From Pseudarthrobacter sulfonivorans (GTDB lineage: Bacteria; Actinomycetota; Actinomycetes; Actinomycetales; Micrococcaceae): a stretch of DNA of 64,000 bases. The position numbers were made by a program, and so were the translations under genes. Where the stretch lies: assembly GCF_014712225.1 (NCBI RefSeq), contig NZ_JACXBW010000018.1:24321-88320 (forward strand), given 5' to 3'. This document shows, in pieces, positions 57,170-64,000 of the stretch (its first letter is position 1; each line of letters opens with the position of its first letter). The notes under the pieces are model-generated. The model had not been told where the DNA came from. It searched no databases and saw nothing but the letters and a program-made list of their open reading frames with translations.

Positions 57170-57500
57170 GCCCATGGGGGAATCTCAATGATGTTGTCAA
57201 CGCCTGAGCTGCCGTAGACGCCGCGGTCGCGCAGCAGAGTCGCGGTGTGGGGCACATCGATCAGTGACCGGCGCAACCGGTCGACACGCCCCACCCGCGA
57301 CGATGTCGCCCTCCTCGGCGTACTCAAGGAGCTTCTTCATGCCCGGCCGCGCTACCGCAGTCTTGCTTCCCGAGGTCACGTCGGCGAAGACGAAGCGTTT
57401 CGGACCCCGGCGGCGACCAGCGCGTCCTGTGTAATCAAGTTGTCTCACCGGGCCACCCTGACTCGAAGATTCCCGATGAGCCCAGTCAAGGAGTGCGGTG
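57170..57500 (-). pseudogene. Remnant of a serine recombinase (resolvase)
   Basis: Two minus-strand frames carry successive pieces of a resolvase catalytic domain: frame A (57496 to about 57302) has LLDWAHRES, PVRQLD, RFVFADVTSGSKTA, ARPGMKKLLEYAEEGDIV; frame B (about 57290-57181) continues VDRLRRSLIDVPHTATLLRDRGVYGSSGVDNI. In an intact enzyme these read as one domain (catalytic Ser region, TSGSK, GD-x-V-V, DRLGRS). The frame change at about 57295, the damaged YARVS motif and the missing C-terminal HTH mark it as dead. Confidence 0.75.
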
Positions 57501-57562
57501 GTTGCCGGGGACGCAGGGCCGGCACCTAGCAGTGACCGCGGTGCTTGAACCATACTGGTGGC

Positions 57563-57961
57563 ATGAGCGATCGCTCCGATTTCCTGGCCTGGGTGAGGAC
57601 CGAGCTGCACGATGCGGAACTTGCTATCCACAACGGTGATGCCGCCCCGCGCAGGGCGCTCTGGTCCCGTAACGAACCCGTAAGTGTCCTGGGCGCATGG
57701 CGCAATGCTTTCGGACAGCAGGAACTGGACGACTTGTTCACCGGCCTTGCCAGGCAGTTCTCCGACTGCACCTCGTACAGCTTTGAGTTGCTCTCCTACG
57801 ACCTCGTGGGTGACATGGCATATACAGCGGGACTGGAACATACCTCAGCCTCAGTCGACGGCGAACCTCGCAGCTACGTGCTCCGAGCAACGCAAATTTA
57901 TCGACGCGAGCACGGTGCATGGAGGGTCGCCCACCGGCACGGCGACACAGTGACCGGCTGA
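57563..57961 (+). CDS. NTF2-like (SnoaL-type) protein
   Basis: A 132-residue protein with the NTF2/SnoaL cone fold pattern: SDFLAWVRTELHDAELAIHNGDAAPRRALWSRNEPVSVLG at the start, LLSYDLVGDMAYTAGLEHTSASVDGEPRSYVLRATQIYRREHGAWRVAHRHGD in the second half. Members act as small enzymes or ligand binders; the role is unknown. CATACT lies 6 nt before the ATG at 57563, a leaderless-type start. Confidence 0.8.
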   Translation: MSDRSDFLAWVRTELHDAELAIHNGDAAPRRALWSRNEPVSVLGAWRNAFGQQELDDLFTGLARQFSDCTSYSFELLSYDLVGDMAYTAGLEHTSASVDGEPRSYVLRATQIYRREHGAWRVAHRHGDTVTG

Positions 57962-58328
57962 CGGCGGCAAGCAGCGAACTGGTCGAGTTGTCGAGGAGGC
58001 CGAGTTTTCGTGTGCACGGGGCTCCTTACGAGGCCCAGGACGGTGTCTTGAAAAGCCGTTGTTTTTCGAGACGCTCAGCCGGTGAAAAAAGCTTCGTTGT
58101 TCTATCAGTTGGTGTAGCGGGTGGCGAGCTGAAGGCTTTGGCCGTGGAACGCCGAGCGCTCGGCTTCAAGGACTGCCTCGAGGAGGCTGCTGTCTTCGAC
58201 GCCGGGGGCGCTGACTACTTCTGCCGGCGAGATCGCCGGTAGAGTGCCGGGGCCGCCGGAACTTCCGGCGAACCCGGCCCAGCCGGCCCGGCCCGCGCTG
58301 AGGTGCCGCGTGCGTCAGGTGAGGCGCG
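57962..58328. other. Intergenic stretch, nothing convincing
   Basis: 367 bp between the NTF2-like gene and the convergent DMP19-like gene. A plus-strand frame crosses part of it but has no ribosome site or recognisable domain. It follows a recombinase remnant region and may be leftover foreign DNA. Confidence 0.4.
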
Positions 58329-59180
58329 CTACGCCTCGATCATCTCGTCGTCGTCCACTTCCTCGAACTCAACGGCGGCAACGATCTCCTGGGTCTCCGG
58401 GTTGATCATGAAGGCCTCGTCTTCTTCCTCCACCATGAGGAAGTCGCCGTGGTCCGTGCTGAAGTGCCAGGCCAGCGTCTTCTCGCCGTTGTGGACGTAG
58501 TTGGGGTCACCCATGGTGATCTTCTCGAGGGAGTACCCGGCGACGTCGCACAGTTCCCGGATGATGACTTCAAAATCCGGGGCGTTGTCCAGCGCTTCCT
58601 CGTCGGCGCGGGCCTGGCGCTCCTCGAGGTCGGGCAGGAGCGCAACCTGGCGCTCGATGTAGGCGCTGAGCTCCTCGTCGTCCAGCACCAGCAGGCTTTC
58701 CTGGCCCAGGAGCCAGGCGGCGTTGAGGGCGGTGATGTTCTCGGTTTCGAAGAGTTCCTCGAACTCGCCGTCGAGTTCTTCCATGGTGCGCACGGCGTCG
58801 TTGGACTCTTCCTCTGCGTCCAGGTCGCCGTCGAGGTAGCGCTCCTCGTCCGCCTCGGACAGGGCGTCAAACACCGATACGGTCCGGTTGAAGAGCTCCA
58901 GGTGCGCCGTGGCGCCCATGCTCGCCAGGCCCTCGCGGATCAGCGGGTCCACTTCGTCGCGGTCGGCGGTGAACACGTATTGGGCGAAGCCGCCCTCCAG
59001 GGACTGCGTGACATAGAAGTCCACGTAGTAGCTGCGGAGCGCCACAGGGGCGATCTCGCCGGCGTCGAGCAGGCTCCCGTACATGGCGTTCACCACGTGA
59101 ACGTTGGCGTCGACAACTTCCTCGCTGCCGGCTTCGATGCTGGCTTTGGTCAGGACGACAGGGTTCTGGCTCGTGGTCAT
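58329..59180 (-). CDS. DMP19-like (DUF4375) acidic protein
   Basis: A 283-residue, strongly acidic cytoplasmic protein. Residues about 40-75 (APVALRSYYVDFYVTQSLEGGFAQYVF) carry the YY-x-V-x(6)-GGF-x-QYF pattern of DMP19 proteins. The middle has a Glu/Asp-rich linker (ERYLDGDLDAEEESNDAV) and the end a small beta domain (TLAWHFSTDHGDFLMVEEEDEAFMI). Function unknown; one family member is a DNA-mimic. The ATG at 59180 has GAGGAA 4-5 nt upstream. Confidence 0.7.
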   Translation of the reverse strand: MTTSQNPVVLTKASIEAGSEEVVDANVHVVNAMYGSLLDAGEIAPVALRSYYVDFYVTQSLEGGFAQYVFTADRDEVDPLIREGLASMGATAHLELFNRTVSVFDALSEADEERYLDGDLDAEEESNDAVRTMEELDGEFEELFETENITALNAAWLLGQESLLVLDDEELSAYIERQVALLPDLEERQARADEEALDNAPDFEVIIRELCDVAGYSLEKITMGDPNYVHNGEKTLAWHFSTDHGDFLMVEEEDEAFMINPETQEIVAAVEFEEVDDDEMIEA

Positions 59181-59316
59181 GGGGTTCCTCACTTGCTGCT
59201 GCTGAAAACCGGATGATGCTCAGGACACTTTTCACGCTACGTGGGACGGGACAGCGGTTGGTCGAGGCGGAAGTGAACGTCAGGCGAAGTTTCAGGCCCT
59301 CGCCGGGCGAACTAAG

Positions 59317-62300
59317 ATGAATCAGATAACCACCGATCGGACACGGCCCCGCCGTGGCCAGCTGAAAGTAGCGCGCACCATGCCATCCCAACCGGACGAG
59401 AGTGCGGCACTGGCAATACAGACTCCCGCCATCAACGACCGTTCCCTCGCGGCCGGGCTGGCGTATGCCATGGGCAGCCGCGTTTCCGGCATATCGTTCG
59501 ACGCCGCCACCGGGCTCATGCTGGGCAAGGTCCGCGGCGGTGCGGACGTGCCCTACTCCACCACGGCCAAGCTGGTCCGCAAATCGGGCGGCTGGAGCTG
59601 CACCGTGGGCGTCTGCAGTTGCCCCGTCCGTAAGGACTGCAAGCACGTGGCCGCACTGCTGTTCGCCGCCGAGGACAACCCCGCCACCCGCGTCCAGCTC
59701 CTGGCGCCGGCCGATGTCTCCCGGCTTTCCCGCCAGCCTGCCAGCCTGGACCTGGCCGACTGGGAACAGGCCCTCAGCCCGCTGATCTCGCAGCCAGGCA
59801 TCACCCAGTCCAGCAACGGCATCCCGCTGGCCCTCCAGTTCGAGATCGAGGAACCGGCCCCGCACTTCTCCTACACAGGCCGCCGCGACCCGCTGCGCAG
59901 CGTGCGCCAGCTTAAGGCCCGGCCCGTGGTCATGGGCGCCAAGGGCAAATGGATCCGCGGCGACGTCTCCTGGAACACCCTGAGCTACCTGAACTTCCGG
60001 CGCGAATGCAACGAGACGCACATCGAGTGGATGCAGACGTTCCTCGCCGCGCACACCGCCGCCGCCAACCGGGTCCACAACTCCTCCGCGCTGTGGCTGG
60101 GCCTGAACACCTTCGCCGGCAAGAACATGTGGGGGCTGCTCGCCGACGCCAAAAAGATCGGCCTCGCCCTGGTCCACAGTCGCGGCACCGAGCCGGTGCG
60201 GCTCGCGGAGTCTCCCGCCGCCGTCGGGCTTAACCTGAGCCGCTACGGCTCGCCTGCACCTGCCGCGGAGGGTGCCACGGGCGTTACTGCAAAAACAGCC
60301 GACGACGGCGGGCTGGAGCTCGCGCCCACCATCACCGTGGAGGGTGAAGAGGTTGATCCGGCGTCGGTGGGCACCATCGGCCGCCCCGCGCACGGCATCT
60401 TCCTGACCACCGGCGGCGAGGCGCTGCCCGGGGTGGCGGCGGACAACGTGATCACGCTGGCCCCGCTCGAAAGTGGCCTGAGCGAGGAGCTGCTGACCTT
60501 CGTGACCGCCGGCAGCACCCTGCACATACCCGCGAAGGATGAAACCCGCTTCCTCACCGGCTTCTACCCGAAGCTCAAACAGTCCGCGCGGGTCACCGCG
60601 AAAGATGAGTCAGTAGAACTGCCCGCCCTGGCCGTCCCCACGCTCTCGCTGCTGGCCAACTACGGCGCCGACCACCGCGTGCGGCTGCACTGGGAATGGC
60701 ATTACACGTCCGGGAACCTGGTCACCGCCCAGCCGCTCTGGCGGCACCCCGGCGACCACGGCTACCGTGACGACACCGCCGAGGCCCGCATCCTGGAGGG
60801 CATTGGCCAGCCGTGGGACGTTGTGCCGGCCTTGGGCGAATCAGCCACCGGCGGCTGGGGCACGCCGCGCCTGTCGGCTTCGGCGGAACTGAGCGGCCTG
60901 GACACCCTGGCGTTCACCGAGGAGGTCCTGCCCCTGCTGCGCCAGGCGCCGGATGTTTCCGTGGACACTGCCGGGGACATCGCGGACTACCGTGAGGCCG
61001 AGGAGGCGCCGGTGGTTTCCATCTCCACCAAGGCCACCGAGCAGCGCGACTGGTTCGACCTTGGCATCCAGATTTCACTCGAAGGCCAGCCGGTGTCCTT
61101 CGCCGCCGTGTTCTCCGCGCTGGCAGCCGGCCAGACCAAGATGCTCCTGCCCAGGGGCGCCTACTTCTCCCTGGACCTGCCGGAACTGCACCAGCTGCGG
61201 GCCCTGATCGAGGAAGCCCGCTCGCTCCAGGACAACAAAGACGCGCCGCTGCAGATCAGCCGTTTCCAGGCGGGACTCTGGGACGAACTGGCCCAGCTGG
61301 GCATCGTGGATGAGCAGGCTGCCGCGTGGCGCTCCGCGGTAGGCGGTTTGCTTGAGGGCGGGATCGAAGGGCTGCCGCTGCCTCCCTCCTTGAACGCCGA
61401 ACTGCGGCCGTACCAGCTCGAAGGTTTCAACTGGCTGAGCTTCCTCTACAAGCACAGCCTGGGCGGAGTCCTCGCGGACGACATGGGCCTGGGCAAGACC
61501 GTGCAGGCCCTCGCGCTGATGTGCGCGGCGAAGGAGCAGGCAGCCGCTGCCGCTGACGGCGCCGAACTAACAGCGCACGACGGCGGGACTCCCTTTTTGG
61601 TGGTCGCCCCCACCAGCGTCGTGGGCAACTGGGCGGCGGAAGCCGCGCGCTTCGCTCCGGACCTGACGGTTCGGACCGTGAGCGAGACCTTCGCGAAGAA
61701 CAGCCAGGACGCGGCAGTTGAACTGGGCGGCGCGGACATCGTTATTACGTCCTACGCCCTGTTCCGGATCGACTACGATTCCTACGCCTCCAAAACCTGG
61801 GCGGGCCTGGTGCTCGATGAAGCCCAGTTCGTGAAGAACCACCAGTCCAAGGCCTACCAGTGCGCCCGGAAGCTGCCTGCGGCGTTCAAGCTGGCCATCA
61901 CGGGCACGCCGCTGGAGAACAACCTCATGGAGTTCTGGGCGCTGACGTCCATCGTGGCACCGGGACTGTTCTCAAGCCCCAAGCGGTTCGCCGAGTACTA
62001 CCAAAAGCCGGTGGAAAAGAACGGCGACAAAGGGCAGCTGGACAAGCTCCGCCGTCGGGTCCGCCCGCTCATGATGCGCCGCACCAAGGACCAGGTCATC
62101 AAGGACCTGCCGCCCAAGCAGGAGCAGATCCTTGACGTGGTGCTGAACCCGCGCCACCAGAAGGTCTACCAGACGCACCTGCAGCGCGAACGGCAGAAAA
62201 TCCTGGGCCTGATCGAGGACGTCAACAAAAACCGGTTCACCATTTTCCAGTCGCTCACCCTGCTGCGGCAGCTCAGCCTGGATGCTTCGCTGGTTGATCC

Positions 62301-62826
62301 GTCGCTGTCCGGGGTCCGCTCGTCGAAGCTGGACGTGCTGTTTGAGCAGCTGGAGGACCTGGTGGCCGAGGGCCACCGGGCGCTGATATTCAGCCAGTTC
62401 ACCGGCTTCCTCGGTAAGGTCCGTGAGCGGCTTGTGGAGGAGAAGATCGAGTTCTGCTATCTCGACGGCGGCACCCGGAACCGTACCGACGTCGTCAATG
62501 AATTCAAGAACGGCAGCGCTCCGGTGTTCCTGATTTCGCTTAAGGCCGGCGGTTTCGGGCTGAACCTGACCGAGGCCGATTACGTCTTCCTGCTGGATCC
62601 CTGGTGGAACCCCGCGTCCGAGGCGCAGGCTGTGGACCGGACCCACCGGATCGGACAGGCCCGGAATGTGATGGTGTACCGGCTGGTGGCCAAGGACACC
62701 ATCGAGGAAAAGGTCATGGCCCTGAAGGCGCGGAAGTCGCAGTTGTTTGCCGACGTCATGGAAGGCGATGCCCTCTCCGGCGGCGCGATCACGGCCGAGG
62801 ACCTCGCGGGGCTGTTCAAGGACTAA
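59317..62826 (+). CDS. SWIM-domain SNF2-family helicase/ATPase
   Basis: A 1169-residue Snf2/RapA-like DNA translocase. A SWIM zinc-finger (CSCPVRKDCKHVAALLF, about 105-121) leads a 650-residue N-terminal region. The ATPase follows: ADDMGLGKTVQALALM motif I (about 715), LVLDEAQFVKN (DEAQ), KLAITGTPLENN, then the second RecA half with LIFSQFTGFLGKV, SLKAGGFGLNLTEADYVFLLDPWWNP and DRTHRIGQ. It probably remodels protein-DNA or polymerase complexes. The first ATG overlaps a TAAGAT box; ATG at 59380 is an alternative start. Confidence 0.92.
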   Translation: MNQITTDRTRPRRGQLKVARTMPSQPDESAALAIQTPAINDRSLAAGLAYAMGSRVSGISFDAATGLMLGKVRGGADVPYSTTAKLVRKSGGWSCTVGVCSCPVRKDCKHVAALLFAAEDNPATRVQLLAPADVSRLSRQPASLDLADWEQALSPLISQPGITQSSNGIPLALQFEIEEPAPHFSYTGRRDPLRSVRQLKARPVVMGAKGKWIRGDVSWNTLSYLNFRRECNETHIEWMQTFLAAHTAAANRVHNSSALWLGLNTFAGKNMWGLLADAKKIGLALVHSRGTEPVRLAESPAAVGLNLSRYGSPAPAAEGATGVTAKTADDGGLELAPTITVEGEEVDPASVGTIGRPAHGIFLTTGGEALPGVAADNVITLAPLESGLSEELLTFVTAGSTLHIPAKDETRFLTGFYPKLKQSARVTAKDESVELPALAVPTLSLLANYGADHRVRLHWEWHYTSGNLVTAQPLWRHPGDHGYRDDTAEARILEGIGQPWDVVPALGESATGGWGTPRLSASAELSGLDTLAFTEEVLPLLRQAPDVSVDTAGDIADYREAEEAPVVSISTKATEQRDWFDLGIQISLEGQPVSFAAVFSALAAGQTKMLLPRGAYFSLDLPELHQLRALIEEARSLQDNKDAPLQISRFQAGLWDELAQLGIVDEQAAAWRSAVGGLLEGGIEGLPLPPSLNAELRPYQLEGFNWLSFLYKHSLGGVLADDMGLGKTVQALALMCAAKEQAAAAADGAELTAHDGGTPFLVVAPTSVVGNWAAEAARFAPDLTVRTVSETFAKNSQDAAVELGGADIVITSYALFRIDYDSYASKTWAGLVLDEAQFVKNHQSKAYQCARKLPAAFKLAITGTPLENNLMEFWALTSIVAPGLFSSPKRFAEYYQKPVEKNGDKGQLDKLRRRVRPLMMRRTKDQVIKDLPPKQEQILDVVLNPRHQKVYQTHLQRERQKILGLIEDVNKNRFTIFQSLTLLRQLSLDASLVDPSLSGVRSSKLDVLFEQLEDLVAEGHRALIFSQFTGFLGKVRERLVEEKIEFCYLDGGTRNRTDVVNEFKNGSAPVFLISLKAGGFGLNLTEADYVFLLDPWWNPASEAQAVDRTHRIGQARNVMVYRLVAKDTIEEKVMALKARKSQLFADVMEGDALSGGAITAEDLAGLFKD

Positions 62827-63566
62827 GCGCAGCCAGTCAGAATCCCGGCGATCGCATCATGCTCGGCCTGGGTGGCCCACAGCTGATACTTGGCCTTGAC
62901 GGCGGTCTGGCGGACAACATATTCGCAGCGGAACGCTTTGTTTGGCGGGAGCCAGGTGGCCGCATCCTTGTCGCCCTTGGCTCCATTGGTGGGGCCGTCT
63001 GCAGCCATGAGGTTCAGGGGATCGTTCGCCAACTGCTTGCGCTGATCGGCGCTGAGTTTCTGGGCACCCTTCTGCCAGGCGTCGCTGAGGGCGACAAGGT
63101 GATCTATCTGGACGGCGGTGCTGGTGCCGGTGCCGCGGACAAAGTTGATGCTGGTTCCGGTGTACTTATCGGCCAGCGTGCCGGTGGCCACCACGCAGTT
63201 CTGCGTGCCGGCTTTAAACGTCTCCCCTTCGAGGTCCCTGGCGAGAATGTCGTTTCGGGTGTCACAGCCGTTTCGGTCGACGTCGGCCCAGGCGGGGCCG
63301 AATTCCTCGCGGGTGTAGCCGGTCTTGGGTGCGCGTCCCTTCACCGGGATGGTTTCCAGCTGGGTGATAGCCGTAGCCACGTCGGCGGGGCTTACAGATG
63401 CGTCGGCAGCGTCGCCCGGCGGTGCCCCTCTGACCCCTTCGGCCATCTTGGTTGCGGCCTGCCCTGCGGCTTGGGCTGCGGCGTCACAACCGGCGAGGGC
63501 GCCTGCGAGAAGCAGACTTGTGAACAGGGTGAGAGCCTTGGTGGCGGCGGAACGGCTGATCTTCAT
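62823..63566 (-). CDS. HNH-endonuclease-fold lipoprotein (DUF1524/GmrSD-C like)
   Basis: A 247-residue exported lipoprotein: signal ending in lipobox LAGC (Cys about 27). The mature part has REEFGPAWADVDRNGCDTRNDIL, VQIDHLVALSDAWQKGA with the H of the beta-beta-alpha-metal site, NDPLNLMAADGPTNGAKGDKDAATWLPPNKAFRCEYVVRQ with N and K-x-D, the DUF1524 pattern. Surface nucleases of this type may scavenge or degrade DNA. Its stop overlaps that of the helicase gene by 3 bp (convergent). Confidence 0.88.
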   Translation of the reverse strand: MKISRSAATKALTLFTSLLLAGALAGCDAAAQAAGQAATKMAEGVRGAPPGDAADASVSPADVATAITQLETIPVKGRAPKTGYTREEFGPAWADVDRNGCDTRNDILARDLEGETFKAGTQNCVVATGTLADKYTGTSINFVRGTGTSTAVQIDHLVALSDAWQKGAQKLSADQRKQLANDPLNLMAADGPTNGAKGDKDAATWLPPNKAFRCEYVVRQTAVKAKYQLWATQAEHDAIAGILTGCA

Positions 63567-63793
63567 GTCCTTCGAGAGTGGCGGAGGCAGGCGTGCGGCA
63601 GAGGTGAACAGGCTACTAGCGCCGGCCGTCCTGATCTGTCAGGTCTGTTGGTGGAGTCCGTCACGCCCGGATGCCTGGGGAGACACTTGGGAGTTGGAAA
63701 ATGTCTGCCGTTCCGGAGAAAAGATTCTTAGATTCTTTTCCGGTGGTCACGCTGGCAGCCTTAAATGTCGTACCCCCTCGACATGATGGAGGT

Positions 63794-64000
63794 ATGGAAA
63801 GCACAGCAGCGGACGGGCGGTCACCAGGGGCGGTGCCAGTCGACGCGGCGTCAGCGGATGCGGCGTTTGAGGCCGTCGTGGCTGGCGTTGCCGAACTGAC
63901 CGAGCTCCGTCGTCGTCAGCGTGAGGACCCCGCCGGCCCGGATTCGCTGCGCCGGGGTGTGGACAACTCCCTGGACCGCCTGGCCGTAATCTCCCGGCTG
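63794..64000 (+). CDS. 5' end of a hypothetical gene (cut by window edge)
   Basis: From the ATG at 63794 the frame stays open for 69 codons to the window end: MESTAADGRSPGAVPVDAASADAAFEAVVAGVAELTELRR, then QREDPAGPDSLRRGVDNSLDRLAVISRL. GGAGG lies only 1 nt before this ATG, so the ribosome may use it poorly. The helical start (AVVAGVAELTELRRRQ) resembles DUF222/13E12-type HNH proteins, common here, but the signature part is outside the window. Confidence 0.45.
   Translation, partial: MESTAADGRSPGAVPVDAASADAAFEAVVAGVAELTELRRRQREDPAGPDSLRRGVDNSLDRLAVISRL

Noticed and set aside
57545..57570. TGAACC at 57545 as a third copy of the ECF promoter
   Set aside because: At the 16-nt spacing the -10 reads CGATCG rather than CGTCGTA and would lie inside the NTF2-like coding region.
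57919..58242. 107-codon plus-strand frame after the NTF2-like gene
   Set aside because: Starts inside the preceding gene, has no ribosome site, and its composition changes along its length as in non-coding DNA.
59312..59317. TAAGAT as a certain -10 box for the SNF2 helicase
   Set aside because: It overlaps the proposed ATG; it would need the downstream ATG 59380 as start, which has no ribosome site, so it is left open.

Overview
The window is chromosomal DNA of a high-GC actinobacterium, most likely Micrococcaceae (Arthrobacter/Pseudarthrobacter type). Supporting signs are the very high GC at third codon positions, an Fe-S-type purF followed by purM, DUF3073 and septum-formation family proteins, a ClpB gene with an HspR (HAIR) operator, many leaderless genes with a TANNNT box 5-7 nt before the start codon, and frequent 4-bp ATGA/GTGA gene overlaps. 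No rRNA, tRNA, CRISPR array or intact mobile element was seen. The two ends cut genes (left end of the window; gene starting at 63794).

Layout. 1-4.4 kb: a gene 3' end, a broken LysE-type exporter, a thymidylate-kinase-like gene, a cupin, the peroxiredoxin Bcp, an acetyltransferase and small hypothetical genes. 4.4-7.3 kb: purF-purM, ended by a long palindrome. 7.3-13 kb: VOC protein, DUF3073, septum-formation-like protein, CPBP protease plus a coupled membrane protein, a spore-photoproduct-lyase-like radical SAM enzyme and a C39-like lipoprotein. 13-15 kb: D-amino-acid dehydrogenase divergent from an Lrp regulator. 15-20 kb: a DinB2-type polymerase, an SDR and clpB. 21-24 kb: a molybdate ABC operon led by an HTH-TOBE protein. 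24-34 kb: oxidoreductases, yccF, trpF, hutD, ferritin, a guanidine-III riboswitch with a paired SMR exporter, a kinase, an aldo/keto reductase and an MBL protein. 34-37 kb: a DEAD-box helicase with an attenuator-like leader. 38.9-47 kb: an eight-gene coupled operon (branched-chain-type ABC transporter, acyl-CoA ligase, TetR, alpha/beta hydrolase). 47-52 kb: MFS, trmB, a WXG100-fusion protein and partner, and DUF1206. 52.8-57 kb: two separate ECF sigma systems. 57-64 kb: a recombinase remnant, NTF2-like and DMP19-like genes, a SWIM-SNF2 helicase, an HNH lipoprotein and a partial gene.

How genes work together. The ECF sigma at 53467-53967 and the divergent lipoprotein gene share an identical promoter (TGAACC-N16-CGTCGTA), so the sigma probably drives itself, its anti-sigma and that lipoprotein. 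The guanidine-III aptamer should release translation of the Gdx-type exporter pair when guanidinium accumulates. The ABC-ligase-TetR-hydrolase operon looks like uptake, CoA activation and local control for one unidentified carboxylate or ester, with a matched inverted repeat upstream as candidate operator. Two dispersed repeat families (long palindromes between convergent genes, and a 14-bp motif on a 32-bp pitch) are the least explained DNA in the window.
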